Assembly (NCBI GenBank): GCA_030407005.1
Contig: JAUDYN010000008.1
Coordinates: 3,072,320 to 3,136,319, forward strand
Direction of reading: 5' to 3'
DNA from: Desarmillaria ectypa
Taxonomy: Eukaryota > Basidiomycota > Agaricomycetes > Agaricales > Physalacriaceae
Length of the DNA: 64,000 nucleotides
Shown here: piece by piece, positions 22,142 to 31,101 of the stretch
Numbering within the stretch: position 1 is the stretch's first letter
Layout of the letters: every line of letters starts with the position of its first letter
Translations under genes and position numbers: made by a program
The notes under the pieces: model-generated
What the model was told of the DNA's origin: nothing
The model's input: the letters and a program-made list of their open reading frames with translations, nothing else
The model's database searches: none

Positions 22142-23781
22142 TCAGTCCACGCATACGACGTTCAACCCTCCGTCAATTAGATCTTGCCATATATGAGCGT
22201 GGGGAGCGCTGAGGGTAAGGGGAGTACGAAGGAATACGGTGTTCACTTGGTCAATCCCCGGGTTATTCCTTTGCCTGCGAGCCATGATCATCTGAACGAA
22301 TCTGGTGTGGTTACAAGTGATCATCAATCTGCTGAAGTCGAGGGTTCGTAGATGAGGCAGGGGTACGAGCGTTAATAATGCGACGAGTGGTGAAATGTCA
22401 TATGGATTCGTCAAGGGAGACGATATAGCAAGGACGCGGAGATTAGTGACGGATTCGAACAGTGTCGACAGTTCATGAATCATGCCATCACTTTCCGAGG
22501 AGAGCCTGTGCATATCACTAACGTCCCCAAATTCGAGTCTAAGCGTTGTAATCGCGTTAGACGCCGGTATGGCGGTAAAACGTCGAATTCTCTACGGTAG
22601 GTGAGATGCAGATTAATGAGATTGGGGATAGAAAGTAATGAGAATATCTGGTCATTTTGGGGGTGCAAAGGAAGGGAGGCTCCTGTCCTTCTATACCGAT
22701 ACGCGATAGTCAATGAAGTAAGGGCTGGGAGACAGATGGCTCTGTGGCCTGCAGGAACTGCGAGCACACTATTTTCATATCTGACATGGAGATCGTCAAG
22801 ATTGTTGGATTTTCGAAGGATATCGATATCTCTCTCATTGGTAATTGGAAAGACAAGTTCAGTAATCTGAGTCCATGGTAATCGGAAAAGAAAATGAAGG
22901 CAGTCGCTGACCCCAAAATAGACCATTTTCAGCTTAGGTGCATATTCGAAAGCGTCAATGAAACTCTCTACACCTCCCGATGGTAGTGACCCCCAATTGA
23001 GTGGAGGCGATGTTGTAAGATAGAGACGGTAGAGCTGATCAAAACGTCCCCGCCACCATGAGAACGCTCGATAGGATATGAGGGAAGTATCGATAAAAAG
23101 GTTTCTTATGAACGAACAGCGCGTGGAGATGAGAAAGAGCAAGGGGTGGTTAGAAATATCGTCATTGGGAAAACTTGAAAGCGACACAGTGAGAGGGAAA
23201 GATTTAGATCTCTCAAGTCGAAGTCCAGTCATAAACATTTGACGGGCGACCATGGAGGGTTTATCATCATGTTTGACCACTAGTGACATGGATGACCACA
23301 CCTGCGGTGCGTTCACGATGGTTAACCTCCACTTATGAGAGACTTGCGCCAATGTCCACGGCGATTCCTTGTTATCAAGGCTAGTGATGCTATCGAATAG
23401 CTCAATCATGAAAAACATGACCTCGCACGGGGAAGGGATGGTCTCAAGAGCGATGGCGCAGAGAACATCAGGTGGCAATCGTCGTACAGGAGAAGATAGT
23501 GTTCTGGCATCATCTATGTTTGCTTCAAGTACGCTACGCTCGTGAATTAGCGCATTAAGTTGTTCCTTGGCTCGCGCTATCTTCTTGCCCAGGTCTGCGA
23601 CACGCCCAGGTCCGCCCCTGACGATATTCTGGAACTCAGAGAGCTCGCTATCCGACGGAGGATCGTTGCATCTCAGGAGCTCTGAGACACGAGGTGAACG
23701 TTCATGGCCTGAAAACGTTGTTTCCATGAAGCATCCACATGTAGGACAGGTATTGGGCAGATTAGTCGTTATTGACGACAT
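22142..23781 (-). pseudogene. F-box/LRR array copy A, one frameshift
   Basis: Array member starting at ATG 23781. It has NTCPTCGCF (Cys pair at residues 12 and 15), a coiled-coil stretch (about 50-95), an F-box (LSSPVRRLPPDVLCAIALETI ... SPWTLAQVSHKWRL...APQVW) and LRR-like repeats. The frame runs 433 codons to about residue 415, where paralogues B and C continue but this copy shifts. A one-base change near 22560-22572 moves the homologous frame (reading SNAITTLRLEF and on to GLNVVCVD at 22142) out of register. Fixing that single base would give about 545 aa. It could be a young pseudogene, a truncated functional protein, or an assembly error. Confidence 0.8.
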
Positions 23782-24329
23782 CTGGGAGGTTTAAGAAAGT
23801 TGGTTACAGAGCCGAAGACAATGCAGAAATCGATAAACTGTACCTGCGCTAAAGTTGTTTAATGAGAAAGAAATCCTTGAAGTGACGGTATTAGAAAGAG
23901 AGGCACACGAGGTCGCGATGGATTACACGTTTAACGATTCTCACTACCGAAAAAGGAAACGCCATGCCATTGCGTCGTGTGTGGTCCCGAGCCAAGTTGT
24001 ACTAAATTTCAATAGGAGAAAAAGAAAAAAAAAGTAATTAACGAATTTTCATACACGTCTAGCATATGGGTTGTTTGAAATCAACAAACGCAGCCATATA
24101 ACGGAGACAACGACCCGATCGTGCTGAGGAATACCGGCTCATGATAGAAAGGTCCAAGCCAGTCGTTAATCTCCTGAACCGCGTCCTCCATACACGACAT
24201 TCTGAGCAGAACATATGAATACGTAACACTATGCTGCCTTCTACCAAAATCCAGATAATGCTATGATGGTTCATAGTCCAGGAAAGTCAGAGGGTAGGAC
24301 ATCCTTCTGCGACCTACATCGTAACTTCC

Positions 24330-25625
24330 CGTACGTGACCTTAAGTCCTTCATCATAGAGTGTACAGCCGCGAAGGTCGAGCGTTTGAATATGAGGCAGA
24401 AGAGTATGTGCCGGTGATAGGATGAGGGTAGATATATCATCCGATGATAATGTTTTTCCAGACTTGATAACTAAATGGCGAAGATGAGGGACCAAGTTGA
24501 GTAATGAGAATAGTCCAGGAAAAGCGCATGCCTCTTTATGCCTATAAAGACATTTATCAAGTGTGATATCAAGCGTTATGATCCCATTTAGTTGGTATTT
24601 CTATCTAGTGAAAACTGGCCTTCCATCGTAGATAAGGCTGAAGTTTGTGAGGTTGGGTATGACAAGTGAAGAAATAATCGCGCTCTTAGTCCTGAGCGTC
24701 AAGGAAGAGAGATGATTTCGTATCCTTCCGACATCCTGAAATCTATCCCATTGATAACTTAAAGACTCTTGATGTTCTTCGCTTGTCGAAGAAGTTCAAA
24801 GTCTTGCATACGGAAGGCCCGAACCATTAAACGGGTAATCTGGACTCAAGGGATCAAAGGGATTTCTTCCGGTTGTTGCACCTCCAGTTCGAACACTCGT
24901 AAATTTGGTCCATACTCAAACACATTAAATCTCCGTACTACATGCTTGAGACCGATCTATTCGGTTTTCAGATGACTGAGCCTATTTAAACTTCCCCAAG
25001 AACGGGTAAAGCCTGCAAGTGAACAAAGAGGGCTGGGTGAAACGTAAAGGTTTTTTATATACGAAGTGGGTGAAAATGAGGGAAAGGGATGGATGATCGG
25101 CGTCGTTCATGGTACTTCGAAGCCATGAGGTGAGAGGTGTATTGCGTGACCCTTCAAGGTGGAGTCCAATCATGAACATTGGGCGGCATATACATGACAA
25201 AGAAGCACTGAGGTCTAAAGTGATATCGAGCAATATAGATGACCACAGATCTGGCGAGCTAACAATGGACATCTCCAGCTCCAAAGTAATCTCAAGAGCG
25301 ATGGAGCGAAGAACGTCAGGGCGTGGTTTTCGTACTGGAGAAGAACGTACGTTGGCATCCTCGATGTTAGCCTCCATAAAATTACGATGATTGATAAGAG
25401 TGTTGAGGGGCTCTTTGGTGTGTGCGATCTTCTGATCAAGATTCGCGATACGCCTAGGTCCTTGATTATGTCCTGGAAATCGGATGGTTCGCTATTCGAA
25501 GGAACATCTTTGGATTGGAGTATCTCTGAGATACGAGGCAAACGCGCTTCAACTTAAATTGTTCCTGTCGTGCTAGAACCACATGTGGAGCAGATATCAG
25601 GGAAAGTGCCTACTTCTGACGATAT
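24330..25625 (-). pseudogene. F-box/LRR array copy D, heavily decayed
   Basis: The start codon, aligned with copy A, has become ATA (25625-25623). The N-terminus DICSTCGSS still shows the CxxC pair, followed by an in-frame stop, then the block LPRISEILQSKDVPSNSEPS, then in another frame SSPVRKPRPDVLRSIALEI (F-box) and LEMSIVSSPDLWSS. A large part of the F-box and LRR region is missing or shifted. The C-terminal end reads LRHLVIKSGKTLSSDDIST then GCTLYDEGLKVTYG. Compared with copy C, roughly 50 residues between the GCT and GLKV motifs are deleted. It sits in the correct place and orientation in the array. Confidence 0.75.
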
Positions 25626-26005
25626 CTGGCTGGTCAAATAATGTACTTTTTTATATAGCTGTAGTCAAAGGTAATACAAACTATTAGGGAAAGACGCACC
25701 TGAAGTATTTTATTCGATATGCAAGGAAGCCTTGAAGTGCATGTCATAGAAAGGGAGATGCTCGACGCAACGATAGGTCACAATTTCTCACGAAACCAGC
25801 TCGAGGCAAATAAGCACCCGAAAGACACGTACCAAACGTGAACGAGAGAAAAAGAAAAAAAGAACCTCGATAATGCACTTCCAAGCGCTTCTAACCTATG
25901 GTATTTTACGTATCAATGGTACGTAGCTAGGGAGAAAGAAAAGTAGCATGTTCAGGTTGTAACTTGTCGTTGAAGTCCTATGGAAAAATACTGGAAAGTT
26001 CATCA

Positions 26006-27637
26006 TTAATCTGCCTCGTTCTGTGCACCGTATACGACATTTAACCCATTGTCAAGAAGATTATGCCAAATCTCTGCAGCAAAGTCATCTAACTTGAGGG
26101 GAGAAGCCAAGTAGAGGGTTTCTAGTTGGTCACAGTCTGGGTGCCTACGAGCCTTGACCATCTCAATGAAGCTCGAGTGATCACATTCGAGTTTGCAACC
26201 ACTGAGATCGAGCACTCGGAGATGAGGTAGAGGTACGTGTGCTGACGGCTGGATACTTCCGAGTAGAGATATATCATCCGACGATAACGCTCTAGCTGAG
26301 TTAAGAGTGAGACAATGGAGATTGGTAACGGTATTCAGCAGTGTCAATAAGCCAGGAAATGCGTATTTCTGGTAAATTCCAGCAGTGGATGATAGCCGTG
26401 TGAGTTCGAGCCTGGTAATCACGTTGGGCTGAATACTGATATGGGGAAGCACTGGCACTGCAAGATAGGTGATATGTAAATCGATGAGATTTTGGAGGGA
26501 AAGTGAAGAAAAAATGACGCAGATATCCGGCGACGTGGTATCTATGAGATTTTGAGACGCGAGCACCAAGGACATCAGACGGGGCAGATGGATGGGTCTG
26601 TGTCCTTGATGAACTCTTAACAAAATTCCAATGCTGCCTATATCCGCACTTTCGACATTATCCAGCTGCTCAAGAAGTGGGAGACCCTGCTCGTCGTCGA
26701 TCTGAAGGTTACAATGGCTAAGCTGGAACCATGGAATCTCCACGGCACGAGGAAAATGATACATGGACGCTGTGAATATGCGCAACTGCGGTGCATACTC
26801 GAATGTATTGTTGGCCCAACCCTCCGGTAACATCATGTCGTTTGATTCCAGTATCAGATGCTCTAGGCAATCCAGACGTCCCCGACATCCAGAAAATGCC
26901 CCGAGAGATTTAATAGGGACGTGGATACGAAGATTCTTCAGCGCAGAAGCATGGATAGAGATAAGGATAAGAAAATGATGCTGGGAAACGTCGCTAGCGC
27001 TCCATAATGACACTGTGAGAGGAAAGCTCTGCGACCTGTGAAGTCGAATTCCAAGCAAGAACATGTTGTGGAGATATGACCGCACCGACCGGATTTCGCT
27101 TCTGGTGGTCTGTACGAGCGACTCCGTATGTATTACCAATGATATGGACGACCACAGTCCTGGGGCGCTCACAAAGATTGATCGCCATCTACGGCAGACC
27201 TGAGATATTGTCCACGGAGAATTACTAGTATCCAAGCCGTTGCGAACGTTGAAACTCAGCGACATGATATCAGATGGGAAAGGGATGGTCTCGACGCATA
27301 TGGAGCAGAGCACGTCGAGCGGTAGTCTTCGTACCGGCGAAGATAGTATTTTCTCATCCTCCATTTCCGAGTTTATCGATATACGCTCACGCACGAGCTT
27401 ATCAATCAGCTCTCTGGCTCGCGCGATTTTCTCGTCAATATCAGCGATACGACCGGGTCCTTGCTTGACCACGTTTTGGAATTCGGACAGTTCTGTCTCC
27501 GAGGGGATTTCATTGCATTCTAGCAACTTTGATACTCGAATCGAGCGTGTCTGTTCTGCAAATGGTTTCCATGGTGCTCTCTTGACCGAACCACATGTAG
27601 GACACGCTGTATGTGAACCGAGGGGATTTGGTGCCAT
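26006..27637 (-). CDS. F-box/LRR array copy B, intact
   Basis: Single exon, 543 aa, ATG at 27637. Order of parts: ACPTCGS (Cys12, Cys15), basic segment, SETELSEFQNVV motif, coiled-coil (about 50-95), F-box at about 97-165 (SSPVRRLPLDVLCSICVETI ... SPWTISQVCRRWRSI...APGLWSS), then irregular leucine-rich repeats to the end (SDDISLL, LPHLRVLDLSGCKL, GLNVVYG). By family, F-box proteins bring substrates to SKP1-CUL1 ubiquitin ligases through the F-box, and the repeats choose the target. The CPxC motif near the N-terminus is kept in copies A, B, C, partly in D, and in the distant copy at 5.9 kb, so it is probably functional (possible metal binding, inferred). No introns, unlike most neighbours. Confidence 0.88.
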   Translation of the reverse strand: MAPNPLGSHTACPTCGSVKRAPWKPFAEQTRSIRVSKLLECNEIPSETELSEFQNVVKQGPGRIADIDEKIARARELIDKLVRERISINSEMEDEKILSSPVRRLPLDVLCSICVETIPFPSDIMSLSFNVRNGLDTSNSPWTISQVCRRWRSIFVSAPGLWSSISLVIHTESLVQTTRSEIRSVRSYLHNMFLLGIRLHRSQSFPLTVSLWSASDVSQHHFLILISIHASALKNLRIHVPIKSLGAFSGCRGRLDCLEHLILESNDMMLPEGWANNTFEYAPQLRIFTASMYHFPRAVEIPWFQLSHCNLQIDDEQGLPLLEQLDNVESADIGSIGILLRVHQGHRPIHLPRLMSLVLASQNLIDTTSPDICVIFSSLSLQNLIDLHITYLAVPVLPHISIQPNVITRLELTRLSSTAGIYQKYAFPGLLTLLNTVTNLHCLTLNSARALSSDDISLLGSIQPSAHVPLPHLRVLDLSGCKLECDHSSFIEMVKARRHPDCDQLETLYLASPLKLDDFAAEIWHNLLDNGLNVVYGAQNEAD

Positions 27638-28094
27638 TTATTAGCGCTTTTGGACAGGGATAACATCAGATATAGAGCCTAATATAACATGGAAAGTATA
27701 TCTACACTGCCGTGTTTGGCTTGGTGAAGGAGAGCCCTGAAATGACCGTAGTAGAAAGGCCTTCGCTTCAGTATCAGCTTGATGCGCGAGGCGTCACGTG
27801 TATATTTCGCACGCTCAAGGAACGTAGTGAGAATATATTGGATGTTAACCGGATGGGTTGCTCAAGGACCTAGACATCAACCTCGATTCTCCATTCTCTG
27901 TAGATGAACAAGGAAGTGGTGAAAATTCAAGAGACATATCGTCACATAAGTGACGAGAACAAATTTGATACTACTAACCGGCAACTGAAGGGAAAACCAA
28001 TGTAAGTAAATGAAAAAGGAGACTGCGACTCATTCCTGCTAAAGAGTGTCCTACCACGTAAAGTATCAACAAATTTATAGCCTGCGCATCTATG

Positions 28095-29684
28095 TCATTT
28101 TGACTCTCCGTACACAACTTTCAGGCCCCCGTTAAGAAGATCCCTCCAAATACGAGCAGCTAAATCGTCTAGCACGAGGGACGAGCCCAAATACACAGTC
28201 TCTATTTGATCCCACTTTGGATCACTCCCTTGTCGACGTGCCTCGATCATTCCGACGAAGACGGAATGATCAAATTTGAATGTACAACCGCCGACGTCGA
28301 GAGTTTTCAGATGCGGCAGAGGTATATTCGCCGATGATGGGTTCAGCAGAGATATATCATCAATTGATAGTGCTCTGGCCGACTTTAGAATGAGATGTTG
28401 GAGATTACCTACCGAGTTCAACAACTTCAGTAAGCCGGGAACTGTGAAGGTCTCGCTACTGCTTCCAGCGGTAGATAAAAGCCTCCTGATTTCGAGCGTG
28501 GTGATTTTATTCTGCGCTTTAATATGTGGAAGGACGGGCGTTCCAGCATAGATCAGGTGTAGATCGACGACATTCGGGACAGACAGCAATGAGAACATAA
28601 AACGAACGTCAGGTGATCTTCCTGACGTGCTCTTGGATAAAAGCGTCAACGATGAGAGGAAATGCAGCGACACTGCGCTATGACCTTCGGGAACACTAAA
28701 TGTCCCCCCGGTACGGATCTCGAGATCCTGGACATTATTTGCTTGTCGAAGAATTTCGAGCTCTCGCAGACGGTCTATTTGAAGCCTAAGGTGAGTGAGC
28801 TGGGCCCAGGGAACAATGGGGATGGGCTGGGGAAGCATGCCATATGCCGAAAACATTCGTAAATTGGGCGCATACTCCAACGCATCAATGGTTCGCTCCG
28901 CAGTAGTGGCGAACGGACCCCAGTTGGTATTGGATGTGTCAATTTTGAGATCGTACAGTCGCTCTAAGCGCCCTCTGCAGAAGGAAAGTGCCGTGAGTGA
29001 CTGGAAAGGGCTCTCAATGCGTAGATTCTTGATGGCTGATACCCGGGTGATGACGAGGGAAAGCAAGGGATGAGAGGAAATATCGGAATTGCTAAAACAC
29101 GCAACGGTGAGGGGAGCATTCTGGGACCTCTCGAGCCGAAGTCCAAGCATGAACATTTGGCAAAAAGTCGAAGATGAAAAAAGATTGGATAGGAAGAGCG
29201 ACGTAGATGACCAAAGTTCCGGCGAGCTAACGATAATCGATCGCCAATCACGGCAGACCTGCGATACCGTCCAAGGAGACTCCTTGTGATTCAGACTACT
29301 GAGGTAGTCCGACCTCTGCATGGTTTCTAAAGCAGAGGGAATAGTGTAGAGACATATCGCACGAAGAACATCGGGTGGTAACCTTCGGACTGGCGAAGAT
29401 AGCGCTTTGGCATCTGCAGCATCTGCCTCTATCGAAATTCGCTCGAGTACAAGAGCATCAAGCATCTTTCTGGCATGCGTGATCCTCTCGTCTAGTTCAG
29501 CAATGCGCCCTGGTGCCCTCTTGACTGTATCCTGGAACTCAGAAAGTTCTGCATCCGTGGGGGGGTCATTGCATTGCAGCAACTGTAAGACACGAGGTGA
29601 GCGTATGTTCTGCGGAAATATTTGTCTCGCGATCGGTCCACATAAAGGACAGTTATTGAAATCGCGGCATTGGTTTGAAAACAT
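28095..29684 (-). CDS. F-box/LRR array copy C, intact
   Basis: Single exon, 529 aa, ATG at 29684. Same order as copy B: NCPLCGP (Cys12, Cys15), RSPRVLQLLQCNDPP, coiled-coil, F-box (LSSPVRRLPPDVLRAICLYTI ... SPWTVSQVCRDWRSI...SPELWSS), leucine-rich repeats ending GGLKVVYGESK. It is closest in overall layout to copy B. Residue changes are spread across the repeats while the F-box and CPxC block stay similar, the pattern expected if the target-binding part diverges. The spacing from the start of copy B is 2047 bp. The 3' flanks of A and D also resemble each other (GAGAAAAAGAAAAAAA near 24015 and 25848), so whole units were duplicated. Confidence 0.88.
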   Translation of the reverse strand: MFSNQCRDFNNCPLCGPIARQIFPQNIRSPRVLQLLQCNDPPTDAELSEFQDTVKRAPGRIAELDERITHARKMLDALVLERISIEADAADAKALSSPVRRLPPDVLRAICLYTIPSALETMQRSDYLSSLNHKESPWTVSQVCRDWRSIIVSSPELWSSTSLFLSNLFSSSTFCQMFMLGLRLERSQNAPLTVACFSNSDISSHPLLSLVITRVSAIKNLRIESPFQSLTALSFCRGRLERLYDLKIDTSNTNWGPFATTAERTIDALEYAPNLRMFSAYGMLPQPIPIVPWAQLTHLRLQIDRLRELEILRQANNVQDLEIRTGGTFSVPEGHSAVSLHFLSSLTLLSKSTSGRSPDVRFMFSLLSVPNVVDLHLIYAGTPVLPHIKAQNKITTLEIRRLLSTAGSSSETFTVPGLLKLLNSVGNLQHLILKSARALSIDDISLLNPSSANIPLPHLKTLDVGGCTFKFDHSVFVGMIEARRQGSDPKWDQIETVYLGSSLVLDDLAARIWRDLLNGGLKVVYGESK

Positions 29685-29977
29685 TTGAAGCTTAGAAACC
29701 GAATACTATCAGTTATCCTCCTGTACAAAACAAAGAGAGATTTCGGAAATGGAACACACCTTCAGTACTTGTGGTAACGAAGTGTGGAAAACGCACAAGG
29801 CGGCGACAGAATTCTCACGGCTTCAGCCGAAACCAAAACCGATTACGCACGAAACCCTTATTACAGAGCTCGACCGGTCAGTAACGGAGGGAAAAACTGA
29901 GTAAGTAAAACCGGAACGAATCGAGAAGGCACCAACGAAGAAGCAGACTTGTTTGGCATAACGGTCGGCCTTCCTTC

Positions 29978-29982
29978 AAAAA
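29978..29982 (-). terminator. Likely RNA polymerase III terminator
   Basis: Five A on the + strand, read as TTTTT on the - strand, 18 nt after the tRNA 3' end. This is a standard Pol III stop signal. Confidence 0.55.
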
Positions 29983-30000
29983 TTGGACAAACATTCCAAG

Positions 30001-30071
30001 TGCATTAAGGGGGAATCGAACCCCCGGCGGGTCGATGGCAACGACCCAGGTTACCACTACCCCATTAATGC
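30001..30071 (-). tRNA. tRNA-Gly (anticodon GCC)
   Basis: On the - strand a 71-nt cloverleaf can be drawn. Acceptor GCATTAA pairs with TTAATGC; D-stem GGGT/ACCT; anticodon stem GGTCG/CGACC with loop TTGCCAT, so the anticodon is GCC; variable region CGCC; T-arm GGGGG-TTCGATT-CCCCC; discriminator A. No intron. The T-loop/B-box TTCGATT and the A-box-like TGGGGTAGTGG are present. It reads glycine GGC/GGT codons. It lies in the same orientation as and just upstream of the F-box array. Confidence 0.92.
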
Positions 30072-30477
30072 TTAGAAGATTATTATGTATTAAATAATTC
30101 AAGTCATATGAAGATAGTCAGCGCGACATCTTTTTCTCATGATCGGATACCTGCGGAGTATTGATGACCGTATCGCCGTGCGATGTCCGGTTAGCTCGAG
30201 TCTTGCTGATTGAACGATTAATAAGAGAAAGAAAGTACCAGAAGACACAGGGTATTTATGTAGCTAGTTTTGTAGTGTACTGTACTCGTTTGCCTTCTTC
30301 TCTAAGCATACTTGAACCGGTCTCATCTAACTCGCAGGGCAAATGTGCCTGACTTTTGATCTGCAGTGCGCAGGTTATCCAACAATATTTGCATCTGAAA
30401 AACGTGCCCCTACTGTCATGCAAACAAAAATCTGCTGTCCACCGTTTCTGTTATGCTATAGAATCCGAAATCTCGAT

Positions 30478-30760
30478 CATCAATACACCAATCCAGGCTG
30501 TTGATGCTTAACTGGAACGCCTCCAGGCCCAATGCCAACTGCTCTAGGCTTCTCGTGTAGAAAAAGATTTCTCTTGTTCGCAAAAGGCCCTCACATCCCT
30601 GATCCGCTCCTTCCCCGTAGGGACGTTACAGGAGATCTTTGTTCGCACTCTCCCCAACGACCATAACACAGTTATACTTAAATAGGAAGCTACAACGAGG
30701 GCCATCCCTTTTTGACCCATTATCCACCCTGATTGTACATGCTGCTTTCCATTGGCCCTT
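30478..30760 (+). pseudogene. F-box relic with in-frame stops
   Basis: One reading frame holds an F-box N-terminal block typical of agaricomycete proteins: LERLQAQCQLL, then KALTSLIRSFPVGTLQEIFV, then RTLPNDHNTVI. The frame is broken by TAA after AVDA, TAG after QCQLL and TAG after TVILK. The first two are where family members commonly have Gln, so CAA and CAG changing to TAA and TAG fits. No repeats or C-terminus follow. It belongs to a more distant F-box subfamily than the array and lies on the opposite strand. Confidence 0.6.
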
Positions 30761-31101
30761 CAAGCTTCAACAGTCATGTAATTGACCCAAATTCTTTGCG
30801 TCGCGTTACAACATACGCAACTCGTTAAAATGTGCACTCGCGTTCCAAACATATAAAAAGGCAGATGTACATCATCCAATATAAACTGTTATTAAAAACC
30901 AAAAAAGCGCGCTCATATCCTATCCGTTCATAAGTATACATTTTATCCATCAACCCGAAACAAAGGAAGACAGAAGGAAACACACGAAAAGTGATATATG
31001 GATGATAAATGAGCAGATAAGAAAGATGCCATATGCGAGTAAAAGAAAAGAAAAGCAAAAAAGGGCATAACGAAAAAATGTCACCAATCCGAGAGCACGC
31101 C

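Noticed and set aside
24059..24274. Open - strand frame after the decayed F-box copy D
   Set aside because: It does not align with the ends of copies B or C and has no coding signal of its own.
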